A DNA stretch of 64,000 nt from Vicingaceae bacterium (GTDB lineage: Bacteria; Bacteroidota; Bacteroidia; Flavobacteriales_E; Vicingaceae): the NCBI GenBank assembly GCA_026003395.1, contig BPHE01000004.1:1-64000 (forward strand). The letters run 5' to 3'. The notes under the pieces are model-generated. The model made no database searches. It was not told where the DNA came from and saw nothing but the letters and a program-made list of their open reading frames with translations. A program made the position numbers and the translations under genes. Positions 55,429 to 63,540 of the stretch are shown piece by piece (the stretch's first letter is position 1; each line of letters starts with the position of its first letter).

Positions 55429-57309
55429 ATGGTCAATAAAACAACCGTAAATATCATTAAAGGCAATTTTCCACGTTGGATGATTTTTTTGATTGATTTA
55501 ACCATTGTTATACTTTCATTGACATTGGCTTATTTGTTGAGATTTAATTTCAATATACCACAAGTGGAAATCAAAACCTTCCCTTTGGTTTATTCACTTG
55601 TATTGTCAACAAGAATGCTCTCTTTCTTGGTTTCCAAGATCTATGCGGGCATCATCAGATATACATCAGCTAAGGATGCAGAAAAAATCTTTTTGACAAT
55701 TCTGTCGGGTAGTTTGTTTTTTGTTATAGTCAATTTAGTGAATCATTATATCTTAAAAGGACCGTATATCATTCCTTTTTCGGTTTTGATTATTGAATAT
55801 TTAATCTCTACGTTTCTTTTGATAAGTTTCAGGGTGATGGTAAAAACCTTATATTACGAGATTAAAAATTTTAACAAGGATAACAAGTCAATCATCATTT
55901 ATGGGGCAGGCGAATCCGGTGTGATTGCAAAACGCACTATAGACAGGGATGCTGCTTCTAAATATAAAGTGATAGCTTTTGTTGATGAGGATAAAAGAAA
56001 AGCCGGTAAAACCATTGAAGGAGTGAGAATTTATCACATTTCCGAATTGGAAGAATTGTTGCAAAACAATGATGTAGCTCATATTATCGTGGCGATTCAA
56101 AGAATTAAACCTGAGAAAATCAATGAAATTGCAGATTTGGCTTTAAAATATAATACAAAGGTATTGCATGTTCCTCCGGTGCAAAAATGGATAAATGGAG
56201 AACTTACTTTTAAACAAATCAAAAAAATTAAAATCGAAGATTTGCTCGGGCGGGAACCGATCGTGATAGATGAGGAAAATATAAAAAAATCACTTTTTTC
56301 GAAAACAATACTTGTAACCGGGGCAGCCGGATCTATTGGCTCTGAAATTACAAGGCAACTTTTACAGTATTCACCTAAAAAACTTATATTAATCGACCAG
56401 GCAGAAACCCCGATGTATGAATTGCAATTAGAGGTGGAAAATACTTTTCATGCCAAAAATGTAGAATTTATACTTGCCGATATTTGTGAAGAAGTGAGAA
56501 TTGAAAAAGTTTTCGAAACATTTCAGCCGGAAATTGTTTTTCACGCAGCAGCATACAAGCATGTGCCTTTGATGGAAGAGAACCCTTCAGAAGCAGTTTG
56601 GGTCAATGTTAGAGGAACAAAAATCCTGGCCGATCTTGCCTTAAAACATAATGTTAAAAAATTTGTTTTTGTTTCTACCGATAAAGCGGTAAATCCAACC
56701 AATGTGATGGGCGCATCCAAACGGATTGCAGAAATTTATTGTCAAACCTTAAATAAACTTGGCAAAACCAAGTTTGTTACTACCCGTTTTGGTAACGTTT
56801 TGGGATCAAACGGTTCGGTTATCCCGTTATTTAGAAAGCAGATAGAATCCGGTGGACCTGTCACTATCACACATCCTGAAATAACCAGATTTTTTATGAC
56901 AATACCTGAAGCTTGTCGTTTGGTTTTAGAGGCCGGGGTGATGGGGGATGGAGGTGAGATTTTTGTTTTTGATATGGGTGAAAGAGTAAAAATTGTCGAT
57001 CTGGCAAAGAAAATGATTAAACTTTCAGGATTAACCTTGGGGAAAGACATTCAAATAGTTTTCACAGGATTGCGTCCCGGTGAAAAATTGCACGAAGAAT
57101 TGCTGAATAATGATGAAAATACTCTTCCAACACATCATCCAAGAATATTGAAAGCCAAAGTGAAAGATTGCGATTTGCAAGTTTTAAAACAAATTGATGA
57201 ATTGATTGCTTTGATAGAAAGCCAAAATGATTTTTTGATCGTAAAAAAAATGAAAGAAATTGTCCCCGAGTATGTCAGCAATAATTCTGTGTTCGTTCAG
57301 CTGGATTGA
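55429..57309 (+). CDS. membrane nucleotide-sugar 4,6-dehydratase/epimerase, CapD/WbpM-like
   Basis: A 626 aa protein. About four N-terminal transmembrane helices (residues 15-135) are followed by a first nucleotide-binding domain (SIIIYGAGESGVIAKR). The catalytic Rossmann domain begins ILVTGAAGSIGSEI near residue 290. The catalytic region STDKAVNPTNVMGASK has Met replacing the usual Tyr (SMK-type triad), typical of UDP-GlcNAc 4,6-dehydratases of the WbpM/FlaA1/CapD group. It provides activated sugars for surface polysaccharide. It is a single gene with the small Cys-rich gene convergent downstream. Confidence 0.93.
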   Translation: MVNKTTVNIIKGNFPRWMIFLIDLTIVILSLTLAYLLRFNFNIPQVEIKTFPLVYSLVLSTRMLSFLVSKIYAGIIRYTSAKDAEKIFLTILSGSLFFVIVNLVNHYILKGPYIIPFSVLIIEYLISTFLLISFRVMVKTLYYEIKNFNKDNKSIIIYGAGESGVIAKRTIDRDAASKYKVIAFVDEDKRKAGKTIEGVRIYHISELEELLQNNDVAHIIVAIQRIKPEKINEIADLALKYNTKVLHVPPVQKWINGELTFKQIKKIKIEDLLGREPIVIDEENIKKSLFSKTILVTGAAGSIGSEITRQLLQYSPKKLILIDQAETPMYELQLEVENTFHAKNVEFILADICEEVRIEKVFETFQPEIVFHAAAYKHVPLMEENPSEAVWVNVRGTKILADLALKHNVKKFVFVSTDKAVNPTNVMGASKRIAEIYCQTLNKLGKTKFVTTRFGNVLGSNGSVIPLFRKQIESGGPVTITHPEITRFFMTIPEACRLVLEAGVMGDGGEIFVFDMGERVKIVDLAKKMIKLSGLTLGKDIQIVFTGLRPGEKLHEELLNNDENTLPTHHPRILKAKVKDCDLQVLKQIDELIALIESQNDFLIVKKMKEIVPEYVSNNSVFVQLD

Positions 57310-57333
57310 TTATCAAAAATTGCCGTTAAGCAG

Positions 57334-57531
57334 TTATTGGCTCTCTTCTTTTTTACAGGCTTCATCAGGTTGGGCACCACATATGCTGCACGAAACTCCC
57401 TGTTCCTTCAACAATGGATTGTTTCCGGCACATGTTCCCGAAAATTCCCCATTCTTTTTGAAAATGATTTTAACGGCTATTCCGGCCACAGCAAAAACCA
57501 AAAGTAATATGGTTAGCAATAAAGTTTCCAT
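57334..57531 (-). CDS. small membrane protein with a Cys motif
   Basis: A 65 aa protein with one N-terminal transmembrane helix (5-23) and a short soluble tail with four Cys: TCAGNNP, SCSICGAQPDEACKK. The CxxC/CxxxxxxxC-type layout suggests metal binding or a disulfide. Similar small Bacteroidota membrane proteins are common but unnamed. The gene lies 24 bp after the convergent WbpM-like gene. It is short, so caution is needed. Confidence 0.7.
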   Translation of the reverse strand: METLLLTILLLVFAVAGIAVKIIFKKNGEFSGTCAGNNPLLKEQGVSCSICGAQPDEACKKEESQ

Positions 57532-57602
57532 GCCTCAAAATTCTTAAAAAAAATAGTTTTTTGTTTAAAACATAAATAATTTTAACAAATTTGAAAAAAA
57601 TT

Positions 57603-58388
57603 ATGGAAGGTAAATGGGCGTTAATAACCGGTGCATCAAGCGGAATAGGTAAAGAATTGGCTTATTTGCATGCACAAAAGGGAGACAATCTAATCTTAAT
57701 TGCTCGCAATCTTCGATCATTGGAGGAGATTCAACAAGACATCGAAGCCTCATGCCGGGTGAAAGTATTGATTTTTTCATTGGATTTAAGCGACAATCAA
57801 GCTCCTTTGAATTTATATACAGAAATAAAACATTTGGGTATCGTTCCTGATTATTTGATAAATAATGCCGGTTTTGGTCAGGTTGGATATTTTCATGAAA
57901 TACCGGATAATGTACATCTTAATATGATTAATTTGAATGTTACCGCACTTACTTTAATTACAAGATATTTCATACCCGATATGATAAAAAAAGGAGGAGG
58001 GAGAATTTTACTGGTTTCATCAACGGCTTCATTACTTCCCGGGCCGAAACAGGCCGTTTATTTTGCCACAAAAGCTTATGTCACTTCTCTTGGATATGCC
58101 TTGTATCAGGAGCTGAAAAAACATGGTATTTCAGTGACTACATTATTGCCCGGTGCCACCAAAACTGATTTTGGACGTGTGTCCGGAATGGATAAAACCA
58201 AATTATTTGCAACAGCTGCTAATGCTTTTGATGTGGCAAAAGCAGGATTTGAAGGAATGTTAAAAGGTAAAAGAAAAGTCATAGCCGGTGTACCTATTTA
58301 TATGAGAGTATTTTTGCCTCTATTGCCACTCATTCCAACTTCGGTTATACTTAAAATTGTTGACTACCTACAAACTCCTAAAAATTAA
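57603..58388 (+). CDS. SDR-family short-chain dehydrogenase/reductase
   Basis: A 261 aa protein with the NAD(P) motif TGASSGIG (8-15), the structural NNAG motif and the catalytic Ser (LLVSSTAS) and Tyr-x-x-x-Lys (YFATK). It ends with a hydrophobic segment (MRVFLPLLPLIPTSVILKIV) that may touch the membrane. The substrate is unknown; similar proteins act on ketones or acyl groups. A TTG at 57591 would add four residues; the ATG at 57603 is preferred. It is convergent with the M43 gene. Confidence 0.92.
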   Translation: MEGKWALITGASSGIGKELAYLHAQKGDNLILIARNLRSLEEIQQDIEASCRVKVLIFSLDLSDNQAPLNLYTEIKHLGIVPDYLINNAGFGQVGYFHEIPDNVHLNMINLNVTALTLITRYFIPDMIKKGGGRILLVSSTASLLPGPKQAVYFATKAYVTSLGYALYQELKKHGISVTTLLPGATKTDFGRVSGMDKTKLFATAANAFDVAKAGFEGMLKGKRKVIAGVPIYMRVFLPLLPLIPTSVILKIVDYLQTPKN

Positions 58389-58390
58389 AT

Positions 58391-59671
58391 TTAGTGGTAA
58401 ATCATTAGTCGTTGTACCGTCTGTTGTTGGCCTGTGCTTATTTTTAGCCAGTAGATTCCGTTTGGCAAATTTTCGGTGTTAATTTTATATTCAAAATCAC
58501 CGTTGGAAAGAAAATGTTCTTTTAATACGGTTTTTCCGGTAATATCGTAAATTATCATGTCGATATTGTTTTTATTGGGAATAGAAAGTTTAATGTTTGT
58601 AAAATTATTGGCAGGGTTGGGAAAAATCACCAAATGTTCTTCCAAAGCGTAATCGTCGACTGAAGTAGAGACACAACCTTGTGATAAAAGAATTGTACTT
58701 CTGGTAGTAGATAAAACTGTTTGCATGCGTGTAGCTTGACCGGCTGTGAATAGGTTCATGCAACCGTCGTCAGAATAATCCATATAATTTTGAAACATGT
58801 CTCCGTCCGGGCCGTTGTTGCAAGATATTTGCGGAGATGAAGGGCAACCGTAGGTTTCATCTGCTTGATTGGGAGTGTCATTTACATAATCACTTCCGGA
58901 ACATGCCCCATTATCGTCGCCCCAAATATGATAGAGACCGAGCCAATGACCGACTTCATGGGTGGCTGTTCGTCCTTTGTCGTAGGGGGAGCTTAAACTG
59001 AAAGTTTTACCAAAATTAGATTGTTGCTCCCTGTCACCAAAATATCTGTAGGCAATTACCACACCATCGCGGTTGGCAGGTCCACCTGGAAAAGTGGCAT
59101 ATCCCAGCACTCCTCCGCTGATTGATGGTACCACCCATATATTTAGATATTGATCACTTGGCCATCCGTCCTTTCCACCCTGAGAAGTAAATTTTGCATC
59201 ATCCGTGTTGATGTTGAATTGGGTTTTATTTGTTTGTGTGCGTGTGATTCCGTTGGTCCAATTACCATTAGGGTCACGTTGAGCTAAACAAAAAGATATT
59301 TTGGTGTCGGCAGCAACAGTTTTGAAAGAATTAGGTGTATTGCCTGTGTCTGCATTCAAGCGTTGAAAATCCCAATTTAATTTATTGATCTGAGAAAGTA
59401 TCTGTTCATCCGAAATGTTGCTGGCAGGTATACTTGTGTTATACAATACGTGTACAACAACCGGGATGACAAAATTTGATCCGTTTTTTGGCGGGTGATG
59501 AGTGTTTTCTTGTATTTGTTGCTCAATTTTCTGCCAATTTTCTTCCAATCCCGGATATTGTTCCAAAAGGGCTTGTCTTAATTCATTAAAACCACATCTT
59601 TTTGTTTGACTTTGCGATATCGCCAAATTTGAAATTAAAATGCTAAAAATATAAAAGTAAATTTTTTTCAT
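58391..59671 (-). CDS. secreted M43 (pappalysin-like) metalloprotease with T9SS sorting domain
   Basis: A 426 aa protein. It has a signal peptide (1-20, ending AISQ), a propeptide-like part and a catalytic domain with the extended zinc motif HEVGHWLGLYH (238-248). The Met-turn-like MDYSDD motif follows near 291. The C-terminal 75 or so residues (IFPNPANNFTNIKLS, IYDITGKTVLKEH, LPNGIYWLKI) form a typical T9SS type A domain. It is probably exported to the surface. It has its own -33/-7 promoter at 59689-59721, within the end of the upstream MerR gene. Confidence 0.94.
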   Translation of the reverse strand: MKKIYFYIFSILISNLAISQSQTKRCGFNELRQALLEQYPGLEENWQKIEQQIQENTHHPPKNGSNFVIPVVVHVLYNTSIPASNISDEQILSQINKLNWDFQRLNADTGNTPNSFKTVAADTKISFCLAQRDPNGNWTNGITRTQTNKTQFNINTDDAKFTSQGGKDGWPSDQYLNIWVVPSISGGVLGYATFPGGPANRDGVVIAYRYFGDREQQSNFGKTFSLSSPYDKGRTATHEVGHWLGLYHIWGDDNGACSGSDYVNDTPNQADETYGCPSSPQISCNNGPDGDMFQNYMDYSDDGCMNLFTAGQATRMQTVLSTTRSTILLSQGCVSTSVDDYALEEHLVIFPNPANNFTNIKLSIPNKNNIDMIIYDITGKTVLKEHFLSNGDFEYKINTENLPNGIYWLKISTGQQQTVQRLMIYH

Positions 59672-59688
59672 ATCAATTTTGATTTACT

Positions 59689-59721
59689 CAAATTTACGAA
59701 TTATTTCATTTCGTTTTTCAA
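59689..59721 (-). promoter_or_regulatory. promoter of the M43 protease gene
   Basis: On the minus strand TTG (59721-59719), a 22-bp spacer and TAAATTTG (59696-59689) fit the Bacteroidota consensus. The -7 box ends 17 bp before the ATG at 59671. The promoter overlaps the 3' end of the merR-like gene. Confidence 0.6.
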
Positions 59722-60093
59722 TTCTATTAAATTTGATTTTATCTCTTCAAGTTTTTTGATTATTTGATTTAATCTGGATTTTTTTGAATCTTGTGTTGTG
59801 GCAGATATCTCAATGTTATTTTCATTGAATTCGTCAAAGATGGTAGTTTGTCCGGATAATGCCTTTCTTGCTCCTTCCAGGGTCAATCCTTTGACTTTTA
59901 CCAAGTCGTAAATTTTGGCAAATAAGGCAATGTCCTTTTTTGTGAAAATTCTGATGCCATTATTGTTTTTGCGTGGTTTAAAGTGAGGAAATTCTTTTTC
60001 CCAGAATCGAATCAAAGAAGGATTGACGTCAAACAACGCTGCCACCTCTCCTATAGTAAAATAAATTTTATTTTCGGGTAAATCCGGTATCAT
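59701..60093 (-). CDS. MerR-family transcription regulator
   Basis: A 130 aa protein. The winged-helix N-terminus (FTIGEVAALFDVNPSLIRFWEKEF, residues about 11-34) is typical of MerR. KKNNGIRIFTKKDI is the wing region, and the C-terminus is a coiled coil (LNQIIKKLEEIKSNLIELKNEM) for dimerisation. No ligand-binding Cys are seen. It has a short gap (3 bp) from the upstream lipoprotein gene. Confidence 0.92.
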   Translation of the reverse strand: MIPDLPENKIYFTIGEVAALFDVNPSLIRFWEKEFPHFKPRKNNNGIRIFTKKDIALFAKIYDLVKVKGLTLEGARKALSGQTTIFDEFNENNIEISATTQDSKKSRLNQIIKKLEEIKSNLIELKNEMK

Positions 60094-60096
60094 CTT

Positions 60097-60888
60097 TTAA
60101 CTGCAATTTGTATTTTTCCTGTTATTTGCCCAGCATTGCCTGTTATTATTCATAAAATATAACGGGTCGAGTATGCTTCCGCTTCCGTCCAAACTGCTCC
60201 ATTGTATGCTTATATGATTGTTTTTTGCATTGTCAAAGATATTGTAAAAAAAGTCATATGGAGGAGAATATTCATATCCCCATTCAAGATAACTGTCGGC
60301 TTTCATTTTTAAGTCAGACAAAAAGCGGTAAGTTATTTTGCGTTTTTTAGTGCTGAAATTATAATGTTGTGAAATTTGCATAAAAGGCCGGTTGTTGTCA
60401 TGACTAAAATAAACAGTCCATACTCCTTGAGAATGGTCGGCATGTGTCGTGCCTTCCATCCATAGAAAATCTTTGAAACCTTCTTTTTGGGTTACGTACA
60501 TTTTCCAGGAAATTTGAGAAAAAGAATTTTGGTACTCTGCGTAAAGCTTTACTTTATAGGTTCTTCCATTTTCTTCATATTCATATTTAAACAACCATCC
60601 TTTATTGTCGCCTCTGTATCCGGCTTTAGCTTGTCCGGATGCATAAAGGATGGCAAGTGGCAATCTTAATTCATTTTTTCTTACTTCAATCCAGGGTTGC
60701 ACAGTTTGATATGCATGTAAGTAATTTGAATAATTGTTGTCGTTGGTTGATGGTGGACTTTGAAAGTTCTCAAAATTTATCTCAAATTCGTCGGCTTGTG
60801 GTAAGTCCGGACGGTTTCCTTTGTTTTTCTTAGAACAAGAACTGTATGTAATGCTTAAAAGAATTAACACAGTAGTCGCCTTTTTCAT
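60097..60888 (-). CDS. lipoprotein of unknown function
   Basis: A 263 aa protein with a lipoprotein signal (LLSITYSSC, Cys18, then SKKNKGN). The mature part is aromatic-rich (FKYEYEENGRTYKVKLYAEY, YLEWGYEYSPPYDFFYNIF) and beta-strand-like, without a known family. It is co-oriented with and adjacent to the merR-like gene. Confidence 0.78.
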   Translation of the reverse strand: MKKATTVLILLSITYSSCSKKNKGNRPDLPQADEFEINFENFQSPPSTNDNNYSNYLHAYQTVQPWIEVRKNELRLPLAILYASGQAKAGYRGDNKGWLFKYEYEENGRTYKVKLYAEYQNSFSQISWKMYVTQKEGFKDFLWMEGTTHADHSQGVWTVYFSHDNNRPFMQISQHYNFSTKKRKITYRFLSDLKMKADSYLEWGYEYSPPYDFFYNIFDNAKNNHISIQWSSLDGSGSILDPLYFMNNNRQCWANNRKNTNCS

Positions 60889-60937
60889 AGTTTTGGCAAT
60901 TTTTCAACGATTTGATGTAAAATTAAATAAAAAAAGT

Positions 60938-61615
60938 TTAATGGTTTTTTCCGGCAACCACAATCACAAATTCGCCTTTTATAGAGTGTTTTGAAAAATG
61001 TTCGTGTACTGAAGCAAGTGTGCCTCTGACAGTTTCTTCATAAAGTTTGGAAATTTCTCGTGAGACAGATGTTTGTCGATCAGGGCCGACAAACTCGATG
61101 AGTTGTTGCAAGGTTTTTAACAAACGGTGCGGAGATTCGTATAGTATAAATGTGTCTTCCAATTCCGACAAAAAACGAATTCTTTTTTCGCGCCCTTTTT
61201 TATGAGGTAAAAATCCTTCAAAATAAAATCGCTGCATGGGTAAGCCCGATACTACCAAAGCCGGTATAAATGCCACCGGGCCCGGAAGGCATTCAACCGG
61301 TATGTTATGTTCAATACAACTTCTTACCAGGAGGTATCCGGGATCAGATATACCGGGTGTGCCGGCTTCACTGCAATAGACGGTATTTTGATGGTTTTTA
61401 ATCAATTCCATGGCTTGCGGCAAAATTTTATGTTCATTTGCACTGTGAAAAGCCATTAATTTTTTATTTTCAATGCCTAGTTGTTTTAGCAACTTATGAC
61501 AACTCCTTGTATCTTCACAAAAAATTATATCGGCTTGCAGTAAACTTTCTATTGATCTTTTCGTTATATCATTAAGATTTCCGATAGGAACAGGAACTAA
61601 TGTAAGTTTAGGCAT
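60938..61615 (-). CDS. rsmI: 16S rRNA (cytidine1402-2'-O)-methyltransferase
   Basis: A 225 aa SAM-dependent methyltransferase of the tetrapyrrole-methylase fold. It has LVPVPIGNLNDITKRS, the catalytic-region FCEDTRSC, SEAGTPGISDPG and GPVAFIPALVVSGLPMQRFYF. It methylates the 2'-O of C1402 in 16S rRNA. An open frame reaches 61639, but that would run through the -7 box TAACTTTG (61644-61637), so the ATG at 61615 is chosen. Confidence 0.94.
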   Translation of the reverse strand: MPKLTLVPVPIGNLNDITKRSIESLLQADIIFCEDTRSCHKLLKQLGIENKKLMAFHSANEHKILPQAMELIKNHQNTVYCSEAGTPGISDPGYLLVRSCIEHNIPVECLPGPVAFIPALVVSGLPMQRFYFEGFLPHKKGREKRIRFLSELEDTFILYESPHRLLKTLQQLIEFVGPDRQTSVSREISKLYEETVRGTLASVHEHFSKHSIKGEFVIVVAGKNH

Positions 61616-61636
61616 ATTTTGAAACAATTTTAAATA

Positions 61637-61644
61637 CAAAGTTA
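61637..61644 (-). promoter_or_regulatory. TAnnTTTG -7 box upstream of rsmI
   Basis: TAACTTTG on the minus strand, 21 bp before the ATG at 61615, matches the -7 consensus. No -33 TTG is evident at the usual spacing. Confidence 0.45.
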
Positions 61645-61734
61645 AAACAATTCATGTTGAATATTAGTATATCTAAAATTAAAACAGAACAATGCAACCT
61701 TTAGCGGGCTTAAGTTGTCTAAAAGATGGAATGA

Positions 61735-62289
61735 ATGACAGAACAAGAATTGATAGAACGTTGTATTAAGCAGGACCGCGTGGCGCAAAAATATCTTTTC
61801 GATAAGTATGCACGCAGGTTTAAGGCGATATGTATGCGCTATGCAAAGTTTGAAATTGAAGCAGACGATATGGTGCAGGATGCTTTTATAAAAATTTTCG
61901 AAAAAATTCAAACATTTGGTTTCAATGGCTCTTTTGAGGGCTGGATGAGACGCATTGTCGTCAATACTGCCATTGATCATGTGAAAAGAAACAAAAAACA
62001 TTCATCGGACATTGATTACGAACAAGTAGATTTTCATCACAAATATTTTCCCGTCACGGCAAATAAGCTGGATGCCAACACCATTTTAAAATTAATCAAT
62101 TGCATTCCGGACGGATACCGGACCGTTTTTAATTTATACGCCATTGAAGGGTATTCCCACAAAGAAATAGCAGAGATGTTGGGTATTACCGAAAGTACTT
62201 CAAAATCGCAATATTCAAGAGCCAAATTATACATTCAAAAATTATTGAAAAAAAACAATATGCTGGAAAATACTTTATATGAAAAATAA
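61735..62289 (+). CDS. ECF-type RNA polymerase sigma factor
   Basis: A 184 aa sigma-70 family protein with region 2 (YARRFKAICMRYAKFEIEADDMVQDAFIKI-type core, about 23-55) and region 4 (YRTVFNLYAIEGYSHKEIAE, TESTSKSQYSRAK, about 125-165). No regions 1 or 3. It probably acts under extracytoplasmic signals. The downstream gene starts 11 bp before its stop, so it is translationally coupled to a membrane protein that is probably its anti-sigma factor. Confidence 0.93.
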   Translation: MTEQELIERCIKQDRVAQKYLFDKYARRFKAICMRYAKFEIEADDMVQDAFIKIFEKIQTFGFNGSFEGWMRRIVVNTAIDHVKRNKKHSSDIDYEQVDFHHKYFPVTANKLDANTILKLINCIPDGYRTVFNLYAIEGYSHKEIAEMLGITESTSKSQYSRAKLYIQKLLKKNNMLENTLYEK

Positions 62290-63427
62290 AAATTTTGAAA
62301 ATACCTGGAAAGAAATTCTCGAAAACCACGAAATGGATGTGCCTCAACATGTCTGGGAAAATATCAGCCGGCAGTTAGCTTCCAACACTGCTCAATCAAT
62401 TTCCCAAACCGGCAATGGTTCTACTTATGGAACAAAATTTTCGGCCATCGCAAAATGGGCTGCAGGGACATTTGTTGCAGGCACAGTGGCTGTTTCTGCA
62501 TATTTGATGAATAAAACGGGTTCTCAAGGAAATGAAAAAGTCGTAATGCATAAAAGTGATTCCGGTCAGATTGTTGTTGTGGAGGAATTGCCCGGTAATC
62601 AACCGAATACTCCGGTTGAGAAAGAAAATACTGTTATTGTGGATCATTCAAAAGAAAAAATCATTACTCAAAATGTTTCTAACTTGAGAAACGAAAAGTT
62701 CCAATCCGGCCCAACTCCTTCTGACAAAAATACAACTCAAAAAAATCCATCAGAAGTATTGAACAAAGAAAAATATAATGATGCGGAGTCAGTCGGACAA
62801 TCTGTGCCCGAAATAGCTCAGAATACATCGTCTCAAAACATTCAAAAAAAAGTTGACAACATACAGAAGCCCGTTTTGCAGCAAAAAAGCAAAGTTTCAA
62901 ACTCACCGGCTGAATTGCCTGCTATCATTGTGACGCATCCTGAGAATACTGATGACAAAACATTGGCATTTTCCATTGATAAAGAAATTGATAATATAGT
63001 TTGGAAAATCGACAATCAAGTTGTCAGTGACCAACCATTTTATGTGCATTCATTTGATGACTATGGGACATATACAGTGGAACTTGTTTTGAAAGAGGAT
63101 GGACGTAGCGTAAAGAAAGTGGTGGAGGTTACTCCTGTATCGGGTATAGTGTTTGTGCCCAATGTATTTACGCCAAATAACGATGGGTACAATGATGTAT
63201 TTGTTGTCAAATTGCAACACATGCAAAGCGCACAGATTCGTATATACAATATTCAAGGCGACCTCGTTTACGAGTCATCATCTGTTGATCCTGAAAAAAT
63301 TGAATGGAATGGCAGGGATAACTCAGGACAGATAGTTCCTCCCGGTAGTTATATGTATCAATTAACATGTAAAGGACAAGATGGGAAAGATTGGAACAAA
63401 AACGGGGTAGTAGTGTTAAAACGCTAA
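62279..63427 (+). CDS. probable anti-sigma factor with PKD-like and CHU_C (T9SS type B-like) domain
   Basis: A 382 aa single-pass membrane protein. A short cytoplasmic N-terminus (WKEILENHEMDVPQHVWENI) would bind the sigma factor; the transmembrane segment is at about 55-77. A long Ser/Asn/Lys/Pro-rich extracytoplasmic linker follows (80-212). A PKD-like beta domain (about 213-287) ends in a CHU_C domain with VFVPNVFTPNNDGYNDVF (291-308). The CHU_C domain is the gliding-motility-associated C-terminal domain of T9SS substrates. It overlaps the sigma gene by 11 bp. The anti-sigma role is inferred from this position and topology. Confidence 0.82.
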   Translation: MKNKNFENTWKEILENHEMDVPQHVWENISRQLASNTAQSISQTGNGSTYGTKFSAIAKWAAGTFVAGTVAVSAYLMNKTGSQGNEKVVMHKSDSGQIVVVEELPGNQPNTPVEKENTVIVDHSKEKIITQNVSNLRNEKFQSGPTPSDKNTTQKNPSEVLNKEKYNDAESVGQSVPEIAQNTSSQNIQKKVDNIQKPVLQQKSKVSNSPAELPAIIVTHPENTDDKTLAFSIDKEIDNIVWKIDNQVVSDQPFYVHSFDDYGTYTVELVLKEDGRSVKKVVEVTPVSGIVFVPNVFTPNNDGYNDVFVVKLQHMQSAQIRIYNIQGDLVYESSSVDPEKIEWNGRDNSGQIVPPGSYMYQLTCKGQDGKDWNKNGVVVLKR

Positions 63428-63540
63428 AATTCCGGTTAAAATCCCGTATTATTTCCAACATAAATTCTAAAAAAGACAGAAAATCTGCGGCGTATCTTTA
63501 GAAATCTTTTATTTTGCCTAAATGAGAGGAAAGCTTTTTT

